Shown here in pieces: positions 34,910-43,811 of a stretch of DNA of 64,000 nt. The stretch is from the NCBI RefSeq assembly GCF_004124325.1, contig NZ_QBDT01000001.1, positions 2,170,001 to 2,234,000 of the forward strand, written 5' to 3'. A program made the position numbers and the translations under genes. The number at the start of each line of letters is the position of its first letter. Positions within the stretch are counted from its first letter, which is position 1. Source of the DNA: Streptomyces sp. L2. GTDB lineage: Bacteria > Actinomycetota > Actinomycetes > Streptomycetales > Streptomycetaceae. Under the pieces are notes generated by a model that did not search any database, was not told the origin of the DNA, and saw nothing but the letters and a program-made list of their open reading frames with translations.

Positions 34910-34923
34910 TACCTGGGCTGCCC

Positions 34924-35256
34924 TCAGAACCTCGGCGCGTTACGGGACCGCTGCGCCCGCGTGGTGCGGCGGTCCTTCGCGTTCCAGCACGCCTTGTGCC
35001 AGTGCCGGCGGTCGTCGACGCCCGCGTGTTCCGGCCACGCCACCACGTGCGGGACGCCGGACGGGATCACCTGGTCGCAGCCCGGGCAGCGGTAGGTCTT
35101 GCCCTGCGTGCTCGCGCCCGCGACCTGGCGCACGCTCCACTCCTCGCCCTGCCAGCTCTCCGTGGTCTGCCAGCCGCCGTACCGGCCGGTGCCCTCGTCC
35201 TCGGCGCTCCGGCCGGACGCGCCGGCTGCCTTCGGTCGGTTGCGACGCGGGGACAC
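34924..35256 (-). CDS. Small zinc-ribbon-like protein, function unknown
   Basis: 110 aa from a GTG at 35256. The first 30 residues are basic (SPRRNRPKAAGASGRSA); the core has CPGCDQVIPSGVPHVVAW and HWHKACWNAKDRRTTRAQR. Two Cys in CPGC plus His and Cys in HWHKAC form a plausible zinc site, like HNH-type or PARP-like small fingers; the HNH catalytic pattern itself is not complete. Homologues in Streptomyces are often labelled ATP/GTP-binding protein, for which I see no P-loop. A nucleic-acid-binding role is inference. Confidence 0.7.
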   Translation of the reverse strand: MSPRRNRPKAAGASGRSAEDEGTGRYGGWQTTESWQGEEWSVRQVAGASTQGKTYRCPGCDQVIPSGVPHVVAWPEHAGVDDRRHWHKACWNAKDRRTTRAQRSRNAPRF

Positions 35257-35477
35257 GGGACACCTCTCGGGGCTATACAGGAAGCACGGGCCGCCTCCAG
35301 CCTACGCGGCGCTCTGAGGGGTACGCGTGCACACCAAGCGGTACAAGTCCCCCTCCCGGACGACCCATTCTGCAGACAATCCGCAAATTACTCCGCCAGG
35401 CCGTGTCCTGGGCACGTGTCAGACGGTTATGCCGGGTGGGGGAGCTCCGGGTCGGAGCCGAGGAAGCAGGAAGAGCG

Positions 35478-36506
35478 ATGCGCGTAGGAAGTTTTGTGCT
35501 GGCGGCCCAGTTCCCGGGCCAGGGTCCCGGGGAGGCGCTGCACCGGGCGGTCCGTGCGGCCGAGGTCTCCGAGGAGGCCGGGCTGGACACAGTATGGCTG
35601 GCCGAGCACCACTTCGTGCCGTACGGCACATGTCCGTCCGCGGTCACCCTGGCCGCGTTACTGCTCGGCCGCACCCGCCGCATCCGGGTCGGCACGGCGG
35701 TCAGCGTGCTGCCGACCGCCCACCCAGTGGCGCTCGGCGAACAGGCCGCGCTGCTGCACCTGACGAGCGGCGGCCGGTTCACGCTGGGCGTGGGGCGCGG
35801 CGGCCCGTGGGTGGACCTGGAGGTGTTCGGCGCGGGCCTGGAGGCGTACGAGCGCGGCTTCCCGGAATCACTCGATCTGCTGGTGCGCTGGCTGCGGGAG
35901 CCGTCGGTGTCGGCGGCGGGCGAGCGGTTCGCCTTCCGCGAGGTGCCCGTGGTGCCCCGTCCGTCGGAGTCCCTGGCGGAGGCCCCCGGGCCGGAGGTCG
36001 TCGTCGCCTGCACCTCACCGGCGAGCGTACGGCTGGCCGCCGAGCGCGGGCTGCCGATGCTGCTGGGGATGCACGTCGGAGACGAGGAGAAGGCCGAGAT
36101 GGTCGCCCTGTGGCGGCGCTCGGCGCGGGCGGCCGGCCGGTCCGCCGAGGAGATCGCGGGGGCGGCTCATGTCTCGGCGGGGGTCTGCCAGATCGCGGAC
36201 CGGCGCACGGACGCGGCGGAGACGCTGCTGAAGGCGATGCCGGGTTGGCTGAAACAGGGTCTGGACGCGCATGTGACGGTGGACGGCCGGAAGCGTTCGA
36301 TGCGCGATCCGCACGCCTACACCGAACTGCTCTGCGGGCTGCACCCGGTGGGCACTCCGCGGCTGTGCGCCGACCGGCTCGCGGCGACCTCCGAGCGCAC
36401 CGGCATCTCCCGTTTCGCGCTGCTCGTCGAGGGCTCGGGCGACCTGGCCGCGACGGAGGAGAACGTACGGCGCCTGGGTGCCGAGGTCCTCCCGCACCTG
36501 GGCTGA
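35478..36506 (+). CDS. Luciferase-like (LLM class) flavin-dependent monooxygenase
   Basis: 342 aa from the ATG at 35478, with GGAAGAG just upstream. Bacterial-luciferase TIM barrel: VGSFVLAAQFPGQGPGEAL, GLDTVWLAEHHFVPYGTC, RIRVGTAVSVLPTAHPVALG, and LTSGGRFTLGVGRGGP near 105. Uses reduced flavin and O2 on an unidentified substrate, or acts as an F420 enzyme; the sequence cannot separate these. Codon 61 is TTA (35658-35660), so efficient translation should need the bldA tRNA and be delayed to development or antibiotic phase. Confidence 0.85.
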   Translation: MRVGSFVLAAQFPGQGPGEALHRAVRAAEVSEEAGLDTVWLAEHHFVPYGTCPSAVTLAALLLGRTRRIRVGTAVSVLPTAHPVALGEQAALLHLTSGGRFTLGVGRGGPWVDLEVFGAGLEAYERGFPESLDLLVRWLREPSVSAAGERFAFREVPVVPRPSESLAEAPGPEVVVACTSPASVRLAAERGLPMLLGMHVGDEEKAEMVALWRRSARAAGRSAEEIAGAAHVSAGVCQIADRRTDAAETLLKAMPGWLKQGLDAHVTVDGRKRSMRDPHAYTELLCGLHPVGTPRLCADRLAATSERTGISRFALLVEGSGDLAATEENVRRLGAEVLPHLG

Positions 36507-36522
36507 ACGCGGCCCTGTGGGC

Positions 36523-36540
36523 CGGGTCCGTGCGGACCCG
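36523..36540. terminator. Hairpin after the luciferase-like gene
   Basis: Perfect 7-bp stem CGGGTCC / GGACCCG around GTGC, 17 nt after the stop, between convergent genes. Confidence 0.6.
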
Positions 36541-36639
36541 TGCGGGCCTCGCCAGGGGTGCTTGCCGCCCCGCGTGTGATGCACCTCCCCCGAGGAGCGG
36601 CAAGCCATCGGCTCACTGTGGCTGAACCGGGGCCGAGCG

Positions 36640-37032
36640 TCAGCAGTCCCGGAGCTCCGGCGACTGGTTCAGCAACTGGTTGCGCGCCGAGGTGAAGCGG
36701 GCCAGCGTCTCGTCCACCGAGGGGTCCTGCGGGAACACGGCCACCCGGTGGCAGTTCTGGAAGGCCAGCCGCACTCCGAAGTGCCGCTGCAGCGCGCCGC
36801 GTATGGCGTCACTCGCGAGCGCACGCAGCAGCTGACCGCGTGCCTGCTCGTCCGGCGGCGGCGTCTGGTTGTCGGCGAACGGACCGCCGTCGACCTTCAG
36901 CCGGGCCACCAGGGAGCTGATCATCTCCCATGCGTAAGGCAGGGAGGTCCGGACGCAGTCGACGAACGCTGCGTCGTCGACCTCGCCTCGCTCGGCCTGT
37001 TCGAGTAGGGCCGGTGAGACGTCGAGCGACAT
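36640..37032 (-). CDS. SCO5389 family protein
   Basis: 130 aa from the ATG at 37032, with GAGAGGAGAACCC upstream; the long frame before it is not coding. Hydrophilic, with a helix-rich N-terminal half (SPALLEQAERGEVDDAAFVD, then CVRTSLPYAWEMISSLVARL) and a C-terminal half ending FTSARNQLLNQSPELRDC. Four Cys are spread without a metal motif. The family is widespread and conserved next to nucS in actinomycetes, with no known function to my knowledge. It is divergent from nucS across a 299-bp region with two palindromes. Confidence 0.82.
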   Translation of the reverse strand: MSLDVSPALLEQAERGEVDDAAFVDCVRTSLPYAWEMISSLVARLKVDGGPFADNQTPPPDEQARGQLLRALASDAIRGALQRHFGVRLAFQNCHRVAVFPQDPSVDETLARFTSARNQLLNQSPELRDC

Positions 37033-37086
37033 GGGTTCTCCTCTCGCACCCCCGACGGGCAGGGGTTGCCGGACAGATAAGGGGAG

Positions 37087-37153
37087 TTCGGTATGCCGAA
37101 CACGCTCAGTACACGCACCGCGACCTCCCGTTCCTACGGTAGGCAACCGTAGG
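37087..37153. promoter_or_regulatory. Two palindromes between the SCO5389-family gene and nucS
   Basis: 37087-37102 is GTTCGGTATGCCGAAC (one mismatched pair). 37133-37153 has perfect 8-bp arms CCTACGGT / ACCGTAGG around AGGCA. Both lie nearer the SCO5389-family start (54 and 100 bp upstream of it). Confidence 0.5.
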
Positions 37154-37317
37154 TGACCACACCAGCAGAATGCGTATTTGGAATGGTCGGGTTGCACCCA
37201 CAATCGGCCAAGGATGAACAGGAGTTTCCAGGGATGAAAGGGATGGGGCCGAGGGCCGCTGTGCCGGATGGGGGCGGGTGACCGGAGGGCGAATCGCGTG
37301 CACTCCCGTGATTCGAG

Positions 37318-37331
37318 TAGCGTTGCCGACC
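37318..37331 (+). promoter_or_regulatory. Leaderless-type -10 box of nucS
   Basis: TAGCGT at 37318-37323, 8 nt before the ATG at 37332, no Shine-Dalgarno sequence. Confidence 0.4.
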
Positions 37332-38003
37332 ATGCGTCTCGTCATCGCCCGGTGCTCGGTGGACTACGCCGGCCGGCTCACCGCCCACCTGCCCTCGGCT
37401 CCCCGCCTGATCCTGGTCAAGGCGGACGGCAGCGTCTCCATCCACGCCGACGACCGGGCCTACAAGCCCCTCAACTGGATGTCGCCGCCCTGCACGCTGA
37501 AGGAGGGGGACGGCGAGGAGCAGGGGGTGTGGACGGTCGTCAACAAGGCGGGCGAGAAACTGATCATCACGATGGAGGAGATCCTGCACGACTCCTCGCA
37601 CGAACTCGGCGTGGATCCGGGGCTGATCAAGGACGGCGTGGAGGCCCACCTCCAGGAACTGCTCGCCGACCGCATCGAGACGCTGGGCGACGGGTACACG
37701 CTGATCCGCCGGGAGTACATGACCGCGATCGGGCCGGTGGACATCCTGTGCCGGGACGCCGACGGCGGGACGGTCGCGGTGGAGATCAAGCGGCGCGGCG
37801 AGATCGACGGCGTCGAGCAACTCACGCGCTACCTGGACCTGCTGAACCGCGACCCCCACCTCTCCCCGGTCCGGGGGGTCTTCGCCGCCCAGGAGATCAA
37901 GCCCCAGGCCCGCGTCCTCGCCACCGACCGCGGCATCAACTGCCAGATCCTCGACTACGACGCCCTCCGAGGCATCGAAGACGACAAACTCCGCCTCTTC
38001 TGA
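37332..38003 (+). CDS. nucS: Endonuclease NucS (EndoMS), non-canonical mismatch repair
   Basis: 223 aa from the ATG at 37332 ([20 protein letters not shown]), which aligns with mycobacterial NucS; the earlier in-frame start adds 18 unrelated residues. NucS cuts both strands at G-T, G-G and T-T mismatches and replaces MutS/MutL in most actinobacteria. The N-terminal binding domain has [17 protein letters not shown]; the C-terminal nuclease core has [20 protein letters not shown] (the D and EIK of the RecB-like site). The end KLRLF is the beta-clamp-binding type tail. Confident by close similarity to the mycobacterial protein from memory. Confidence 0.95.
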   Translation: MRLVIARCSVDYAGRLTAHLPSAPRLILVKADGSVSIHADDRAYKPLNWMSPPCTLKEGDGEEQGVWTVVNKAGEKLIITMEEILHDSSHELGVDPGLIKDGVEAHLQELLADRIETLGDGYTLIRREYMTAIGPVDILCRDADGGTVAVEIKRRGEIDGVEQLTRYLDLLNRDPHLSPVRGVFAAQEIKPQARVLATDRGINCQILDYDALRGIEDDKLRLF

Positions 38004-38105
38004 CCCGGCTGCGCCGGGCCCCCCTCCCCACCACCAATTCCGGCCACTCCGTCACCAGGCCCTACCTACCCCCGCCAGGGGCCAGGCGGGATCGGTCGCG
38101 TGTCG

Positions 38106-40607
38106 CTACAGCACAGGGTCGGAGTCGGTCGGGGCGACTGCGGAGCTGCTGGCGGCCGCCGGGGCGCTGGAGGCTGAGCGGCTGGCCGTAGTCGTGGTGG
38201 ACGCGCTGTCCGACGGGCCTGGGGACGTCGACGAAGAGCTGGACGTGGACGCCGACGGGGACGGGGACGGCGAGGTGGACGACTTGGTCGGCTTCGGGGA
38301 GGACTTCGTCGGCGTCGGCTTGGTCGACACGGATGACGTGGTGGGCGTGGGGGATGTGCCCTTCTTGCCCGTTCCGTGGGCTCCCGTCGGAGTCGCCGAA
38401 GAAGTGGACGTCGAAGTCTGGGCGGTCGACGTGGCGCCCGGTGCCGCGGTGACCGGACTCGACTTCGCCTTGGGCGGGCCCGCCGTCACCCCGGGGTCTG
38501 CGTCCAGGTCTCCCGTGGGGGGGTTCTCCGCTGCTGTGGGGTTGGTGTTGACCTTGTCGGCCGGGTTGTTGTCCGTGTCGTGGGAGGTCATGCCCAGGGT
38601 GACGACGGTGCCGAGGACCACGGCGAGGAGGGCGCCGGAGCCGGCCGCGACCAGGTTGCGGCGGGCCAGGCGGCGCAGGGTGCCGCCGCTCTGGGGGGCG
38701 GGGAGTTGCTGCGTGGCGATCAGCGGGTCGGCGTACAGGGGGCCGTAACTGGACGGGACGCCGGGCCGGACGGCCGTGGTGGTGCCGGAGTTGTAGATCG
38801 CGGGGATGGTCCGGCGCGGGAGGGACGGCTCCTCGTGGGACGTTTCCGGGGCTTCCTCGGCGGCCGGGAACGCCAGGGGGCCCGGTGTGTCGCCCGCCCG
38901 GTCGGCGACCAGGGCGAGGGCGCGGCGGCCGGCGACGGTGCCCCGCTTGTCGGAGAGGGCGCCGCGCAGGCCGATGGACGCCTCCAGTTCCGCGCGGGCC
39001 CGGTCGAGTTGGCCGCCGCACAGTGCGAGTACGCCCAACTCGTGGTGGAAGTAGGCCTGTTCCGGTACCTCGCCGGCCAGCCGGGAGGCCTCCGTACCGG
39101 ATCGCAGCGCCCGTTCCCAGGCGCCCCAGTGGAGTCCGGACGCGAACGCTGGGGCGGCCGTGCGGGCCAGTCGTACGGCCGTGCTCTCCTCGTCCTCGGC
39201 GGGCGGGGCGGTGTCGGGCACCACGACCGCGAGCGCGGCGAGGACCGCGTCGGCCTCGGCGCACACCCGCTCGGGGGTGACCGAGGGGTGGCCGGTCCAC
39301 CAGGCGTAGTGCTGGGCGGCGGCGAGGGCCTGGGCGGGCACGTCGTCGCCGTAGCCCGCGGCCTCCAGCTGGGTCTGCACGCCCGCCGCGAGGCGGTAGC
39401 GGGGTCCCACCGGGGAGACCAGGCCGCAGGCCGCGAGTTCGCCGAGCGCGGCGTCCGCGTGAGTGTCGCCGACCAGCGCGGGCAGGTGCGCCTGGTGCGG
39501 CACCTCGCCGCCGAGGGCGACGGCGAACCGCAGGGTGGCGCGCGCGGAGGCGCTGAGCCGGGAGGCCAGCAGCGGGGCGGGGGCCGCGGCCTCGCCGAGG
39601 GAGGGCAGCGGGACCTCCTCGTCCTCGGCCGGCTCCAGGGGCTCGTCGTCGGCGTGGGAGCCGTCCGGGTGCCGTACGTCCTCGAAGACGCCGTACTCGT
39701 CGACCGCGCCGGTGCTCGCGCGCAACTGGTCGCGCTGCCGGAGCAGCGCGCCGGCCTGGACGAAGCGCAGGGGCAGGCCCTCGGACTCGAACCACAGGTC
39801 GCCGGCCCAGTTGGCCTCCTCCTCGGTGAGGACGCGGCCGACGGCCCGTTCCAGGATCTCCACGCCGCCGGCCCGGTCGAGACCGGTGAGGAAGACCTCC
39901 TCGACATCGGCGTCGGCGGACGGCGCGGGCACCTCGGGGGTGGCGCCGAAGAGGAACGCGCACTCGGGGGTGGCGTCGAGGAGTTCGTCGAGGGCGGCGC
40001 CGCCGATCTCGGTGTCGTCCACGACGACGACCGCGCCGATCTCGCGGACCAGTCCGAGCAGTTCGTCCCGGCCGGGGCGGTGCAGCGGGGCGTCGTACAC
40101 GGCGTGGCAGAGGTCGTGCAGCAGCTCGGCGGCGGTGCGGCGGAACCCGATGAGCCGGACCACACCGTCGGGGGCGAGGTCGAGGCAGTCCTCGGCGACC
40201 AGGTCGAGCAGGGCGGTGCGGCCGGAGCCGGCGGGGCCGGTGAGGCGGACGGAGCGGCCACGGGCGAGAAGGCGGACCAGGCGTTCACGCTCGTCCTGGC
40301 GTTCCAGGAGGGACAGCACGGGCTGCGCCGGGCCGGGCGGTACGGGGGGCCGGGCGGCACGCTCGCGCTCGGCGCGCTCGGCCGCGGTCAGCTTGCGGGG
40401 CCGGCCGGGCTGTTCACCCGGCGGGCAGGGTTCTATCTCGCTGCCGTCGACGGGGTTGACGGTCAGCAGGAAGTCGCCGGAGACGAGTCGCACGGTACGG
40501 GCGAGCGCGGGTGCGCCCGGGCCGAAGTCGGCGGTGAGGGACTCCCGGGGCGGACGGCGGCTCGGTGCCTGGCCGTGGTCCTCGGGTCCCGGGTTGATCG
40601 GGTCCAT
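38106..40607 (-). CDS. Membrane-anchored STAND/AAA-like NTPase with extracytoplasmic Ser/Thr/Pro tail
   Basis: 833 aa from the ATG at 40607; a GTG at 40670 would add 21 residues. Residues 1-100 resemble a regulatory leader (GPEDHGQAPSRRPPRESLTA). P-loop GPAGSGRT at 124-131 and a Walker-B-like VVVVDDTE at 193-200 define a NTPase domain to about 400. It is followed by a helical, TPR-like region (about 400-560). A single hydrophobic segment at about 651-673 (GALLAVVLGTVVTLGM) anchors it, and the last 160 residues are a Ser/Thr/Pro-rich tail that would lie outside the membrane. The layout suggests a signalling NTPase sensing or reporting across the membrane. Its specific role is unknown. The STAS gene on the same strand lies 321 bp upstream. 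Confidence 0.75.
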   Translation of the reverse strand: MDPINPGPEDHGQAPSRRPPRESLTADFGPGAPALARTVRLVSGDFLLTVNPVDGSEIEPCPPGEQPGRPRKLTAAERAERERAARPPVPPGPAQPVLSLLERQDERERLVRLLARGRSVRLTGPAGSGRTALLDLVAEDCLDLAPDGVVRLIGFRRTAAELLHDLCHAVYDAPLHRPGRDELLGLVREIGAVVVVDDTEIGGAALDELLDATPECAFLFGATPEVPAPSADADVEEVFLTGLDRAGGVEILERAVGRVLTEEEANWAGDLWFESEGLPLRFVQAGALLRQRDQLRASTGAVDEYGVFEDVRHPDGSHADDEPLEPAEDEEVPLPSLGEAAAPAPLLASRLSASARATLRFAVALGGEVPHQAHLPALVGDTHADAALGELAACGLVSPVGPRYRLAAGVQTQLEAAGYGDDVPAQALAAAQHYAWWTGHPSVTPERVCAEADAVLAALAVVVPDTAPPAEDEESTAVRLARTAAPAFASGLHWGAWERALRSGTEASRLAGEVPEQAYFHHELGVLALCGGQLDRARAELEASIGLRGALSDKRGTVAGRRALALVADRAGDTPGPLAFPAAEEAPETSHEEPSLPRRTIPAIYNSGTTTAVRPGVPSSYGPLYADPLIATQQLPAPQSGGTLRRLARRNLVAAGSGALLAVVLGTVVTLGMTSHDTDNNPADKVNTNPTAAENPPTGDLDADPGVTAGPPKAKSSPVTAAPGATSTAQTSTSTSSATPTGAHGTGKKGTSPTPTTSSVSTKPTPTKSSPKPTKSSTSPSPSPSASTSSSSSTSPGPSDSASTTTTASRSASSAPAAASSSAVAPTDSDPVL

Positions 40608-40928
40608 GGGTTCGTGCCCCCAAAAGCGTCGTGTGCCCTGCCGTTGCGGCCCCTCCCGGCCTGTTCGCACACCGCGCGCTGTCGCTTCTGGTCCGGGCCC
40701 GCGTGAGGGTGTGACGAGGCTGCGGGCGACCGAACCCTAAACCTTCGCACAGTATCTCCGACAGGGCGGGGTGCCGCGCGGTCCGGGACGTCACGGTCCG
40801 GTGAGGATTGCCCCCGACGTGCGGTTGGGCGCTCCGCGCCCCGTTCCGTCCCGTCGCCCCGGTCCCGCCCGAACCACACCGTCACGGCCGGGACATCGCA
40901 CCCGGGAAGCCCCGAAGACCCCCGACCG
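40608..40928. other. 321-bp region between the STAS gene and the NTPase gene
   Basis: No gene. A reverse-strand TAGGGT (complement at about 40735-40740) may be the -10 of the NTPase gene. The stretch 40740-40770 is less GC-rich than its surroundings. I see no strong palindrome. Confidence 0.4.
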
Positions 40929-41252
40929 TCACACCCGGGGCAGTGACTCCACGCCGATGCCGCCCTCGATGGCGAGGATCCGGTGCAGCCGGGTCGCCAC
41001 CAGGAGGCGCTGCATCTGGGCCGGGACGCCGCGCAGCACCAGGCGGCGTCCGCAGCGGCCGGCCCGCCGGTGCGCACCCATGATCACCCCGAGGCCGGTG
41101 GCGTCCCACGAGTCCAGTCCGGACAGGTCGAGCACCAGGTCGCCGGCCCCGTGGTCGACGGCCGTGTGCAGGGCCGTACGGGCGTCCGCCGCGCTGCGGA
41201 CGTCGAGGCGGCCCCCGACGACCAGCTCGGCGTGGTCGCCCCTGATGTACAT
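40929..41252 (-). CDS. STAS domain protein (anti-sigma factor antagonist type)
   Basis: 107 aa from the ATG at 41252 with GGGGAG upstream; the longer frame is not STAS-like. One STAS domain: MYIRGDHAELVVGGRLDVRS, a beta strand DLVLDLSGLDSWDATGLGVI, then RRLVLRGVPAQMQRLL. In SpoIIAA/RsbV proteins a Ser follows Asp at the phosphorylation site; here the motif is DATGLG, with Thr at the phospho-acceptor position. Its kinase partner is not in the window. The membrane NTPase gene downstream may be part of the same pathway, which is inference. Confidence 0.85.
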   Translation of the reverse strand: MYIRGDHAELVVGGRLDVRSAADARTALHTAVDHGAGDLVLDLSGLDSWDATGLGVIMGAHRRAGRCGRRLVLRGVPAQMQRLLVATRLHRILAIEGGIGVESLPRV

Positions 41253-41408
41253 AAGCGCTCCCCGTTGAGTGCGGTGGCGTGCTCCGTGACGGTGCTGTGC
41301 AACGTCTGACTGCCTGAACGGCACGAGCGTTGCTGGTTGTAAGCGAACCGATACCGAATTCACCCTTAGGAGTGACAACCTCAGGGCGTGCGGCAGTACG
41401 GCGTCGGT

Positions 41409-42257
41409 TCAGTACGTGTAGAAGCCCTGCCCGCTCTTGCGGCCGATGTCACCGGCGTCAACCATCCGGCGCATCAGCTCCGGCGGAGCGAACTTCTCGT
41501 CCTGGCACTCGGTGTAGATGTTGCCGGTGGCGTGCAGCAGGATGTCCACGCCGGTCAGGTCGGCCGTGGCGAGCGGGCCCATGGTGTGCCCGAAGCCCAG
41601 CTTGCAGGCGAGGTCGATGTCCTCGGCGGTGGCGACACCGGACTCGTAGAGCTTGGTGGCCTCGACGACCAGCGCGGAGATGAGGCGCGTGGTGACGAAG
41701 CCGGCGACGTCGCGGTTGACGACGATGCAGGTCTTGCCGACGGACTCGGCGAACTCCCGCGCGGTGGCGAGGGTCTCGTCGCTGGTCTTGTATCCGCGGA
41801 CCAGCTCGACGAGCTGCATCATCGGCACCGGCGAGAAGAAGTGCACGCCGACGACCCGTTCGGGCCGCTCGGTGGCCGCCGCGATCTTGGTGATCGGGAT
41901 GGCGGAGGTGTTGGAGGCGAGCACGGTGTCCGGGCGCACGATCTTGTCGAGCGCGCGGAAGATCTCGTGCTTGACCTCCAGCTTCTCGAAGACGGCCTCG
42001 ACGACGACGTCGGCGTCGGCGGCGGCGTCCAGGTCGGTGGTGGCGGTGATGCGGCCGAGGGCGGTCTCGGCGTCGTCCGCCGCCAGCTTGCCCTTGCTGA
42101 CGAACTTGTCGTACGAGGCCTTGATGCCGTCGGTGCCACGCTTCAGCGCCTCGTCGGTGACGTCCCGCAGGACGACGTCCCAACCCGCCTGTGCGGACAC
42201 CTGGGCGATGCCGGAACCCATGAGCCCTGCCCCGATGACGGCAAGCTTCCGTGCCAC
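41409..42257 (-). CDS. 3-hydroxybutyryl-CoA dehydrogenase
   Basis: 282 aa from a GTG at 42257. NAD(P)-dependent oxidation of 3-hydroxyacyl-CoA, or reduction of acetoacetyl-CoA. Rossmann motif VIGAGLMGSGIAQVSAQAGW, catalytic His-Glu pair in GVHFFSPVPMMQLVELV, and the C-terminal dimer domain ending DIGRKSGQGFYTY. Length and ending are typical of the Hbd group. Together with the thiolase at 23378 it could make 3-hydroxybutyryl-CoA and crotonyl-CoA, precursors of butyryl-CoA used by IcmA and of ethylmalonyl-CoA. Confidence 0.93.
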   Translation of the reverse strand: MARKLAVIGAGLMGSGIAQVSAQAGWDVVLRDVTDEALKRGTDGIKASYDKFVSKGKLAADDAETALGRITATTDLDAAADADVVVEAVFEKLEVKHEIFRALDKIVRPDTVLASNTSAIPITKIAAATERPERVVGVHFFSPVPMMQLVELVRGYKTSDETLATAREFAESVGKTCIVVNRDVAGFVTTRLISALVVEATKLYESGVATAEDIDLACKLGFGHTMGPLATADLTGVDILLHATGNIYTECQDEKFAPPELMRRMVDAGDIGRKSGQGFYTY

Positions 42258-42488
42258 TGACGACTCCCTCGAACGCGCTCCAAGTCTGCTTCTCGGGCGG
42301 ACCCTAGCGCTCCGGCGCCGCTGTGTGAGCGGTTAGTAACGCGTGTCACGGTCTCAGGGGGTGAGACACCCGTCACGTCCTGTGCGCCGTGACCCGCGGC
42401 CGGCTGCCGCGGGCTCAGGACGCGCCGCGCACGGCGTAGTTGAGCACCGACCGGGACCGACCGACCGGGACCGAGGAGAAGCACCTCT

Positions 42489-42526
42489 CTTGACATCCTC
42501 CCCTCCTTGAGGGAGGGGATTCCCGG
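42489..42526 (-). ncRNA. Right-end hairpin of the TnpB element, probable 3' part of its guide (omega) RNA
   Basis: On the reverse strand, just after the tnpB stop, an 8-bp stem (42499-42506 with 42512-42519) with a TTGAG loop is followed by GAGGATGTCAAG. This matches the conserved right end of IS200/IS605- and IS1341-type elements, from which TnpB takes its guide RNA. If so, the guide would read the flanking DNA left of about 42489. The boundary is a guess from the motif. Confidence 0.55.
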
Positions 42527-42527
42527 C

Positions 42528-43754
42528 TCAGGCTGCCTCAGGGAGCAGCGCCCCCAGGGGTCTTACGCCCTCGACACCGGCCGGGTTGAGACCAGCCCGG
42601 ACGAGCATCACGCGGGCGGAGTTCTTGTCTCTGGGGGACACGGCTCCGCAGGTGGTGCAGGTGTAGGTACGTTCTGAGAGAGGTAGTGCGTGCTTGGTTC
42701 TCGCTCCGCACGACGCACAGTCCATGGTGGTGTGCGCGGGATGTACCAGGCGGATGTCCCGCCCATGCTTGCGGCCCATATCGATCAAGGCCTGCTTGGT
42801 GGCGCCGATCGCCGCGTCGGCAGCTTTACGGGCCATGGTGGTCTTGGCCAGGAACTTCGGCCGGAAGTCCTCGACGGCAATCGCGTCGTGATCGCGAACC
42901 ACGCGCTTGGCCCACTTGCGGGCGGCGTCCTGCCGCTGCCTGGTGATCTTCGCGTACACCTTGGCACGCCACCTCTTCGCCTCGCGATAGCCCTTCGAGG
43001 CGACCTGTCCCTTCTTCGGCTTGCGGCGGGCCATCATCCGGTCATACCGGGTCAGCTTGGCCTGCGCCTTGCGTCCGTGCTGTGGGTGGGGGAGGTCGTG
43101 GGCATCGGACGTGGTGGTGGCAGTCTCTTTCACGCCCCAGTCAACGCCGAGCACGGCGCCCGTTTTGAGGAGCGGCTGAGTCCCGGTGGCGACGACGAAC
43201 GAGGCGTACCAGTGCCCCAGCGCGTCCTGGTACACGCGCACACTGGAGGGCTTGGCGGCAAGGTCACGCGACCACACCACCGTCAAACTGATGCCGCCGG
43301 CGAGGTGTAGGCGGCCGTCCTTGAGCCGGAACCCGCGCTGCGTGTAGTTCAGCGTGGGCAGCGCCTCGCGCTTCTTCTTGTGTTGGGGCATGCCCGCGCG
43401 CTGCCGCAGCGGAAGCCGTTTCTCGATGTCCTTCAGTGCCCTGGAGCGAGACGTGGCGAAGTCCCGGATGGTCTGCTGCTGCGGCACCGACGTGCCGGCG
43501 CGGAGCCAGGCCGTGCGGGCACGGGCTTCGGTGAGCATCTTGTCGAGTTGTGCCGGGCCGCACGTCAGCTTGCCGCCGGGGTTGACCCGGTTGTGAGCGT
43601 GCACCTGGCGCGACTTGGCCACGGCCTCGTTCCAGATCCAGCGGCAGCGGTCCCACTCGGCAAGCAAGGCCGCCCTGACGGTCGACGACACGCGAAGCCG
43701 GTAGGTGTATCGGGCATACCCCGTATCCCCCGATCCCTTCCGCAGTGTCGCCAT
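42528..43754 (-). CDS. tnpB: TnpB, RNA-guided endonuclease of IS200/IS605 (IS1341) type
   Basis: 408 aa. RuvC-like nuclease with all three acidic residues: Asp205 in LGVDWGVKE, Glu295 in AVEDF and Asp376 in PRDKNSA. A zinc ribbon with Cys346/Cys349 (CASCG) and Cys366/Cys369 (CTTCG) lies between II and III. The N-terminal region has the RRE-like helical pattern of OrfB_IS605. TnpB cuts DNA next to a short TAM under guidance of an RNA from the element end, favouring retention of the element. There is no tnpA in the window, so it is a stand-alone IS1341-type unit or a domesticated TnpB. Intact motifs suggest it is active. The neighbour RHH gene is divergent 57 bp away. Confidence 0.9.
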   Translation of the reverse strand: MATLRKGSGDTGYARYTYRLRVSSTVRAALLAEWDRCRWIWNEAVAKSRQVHAHNRVNPGGKLTCGPAQLDKMLTEARARTAWLRAGTSVPQQQTIRDFATSRSRALKDIEKRLPLRQRAGMPQHKKKREALPTLNYTQRGFRLKDGRLHLAGGISLTVVWSRDLAAKPSSVRVYQDALGHWYASFVVATGTQPLLKTGAVLGVDWGVKETATTTSDAHDLPHPQHGRKAQAKLTRYDRMMARRKPKKGQVASKGYREAKRWRAKVYAKITRQRQDAARKWAKRVVRDHDAIAVEDFRPKFLAKTTMARKAADAAIGATKQALIDMGRKHGRDIRLVHPAHTTMDCASCGARTKHALPLSERTYTCTTCGAVSPRDKNSARVMLVRAGLNPAGVEGVRPLGALLPEAA

Positions 43755-43799
43755 GGTGTCAATCTACTACTGGAAGGCCCCCGAGCAGACACCAGACAT

Positions 43800-43811
43800 T
43801 ATTCTCGGGTC
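43800..43811 (+). promoter_or_regulatory. Leaderless -10 box of the RHH gene
   Basis: TATTCT at 43800-43805 followed by 6 nt and ATG at 43812; no ribosome site. In the 57-bp gap to tnpB. Confidence 0.5.

Noticed and set aside
42258..42488. GTCTCAGGGG-GTGAGAC hairpin near 42352 as a riboswitch (cobalamin) candidate
   Set aside because: I could not find a B12-box-like conserved core; it is most likely a simple hairpin upstream of the 3-hydroxybutyryl-CoA dehydrogenase.
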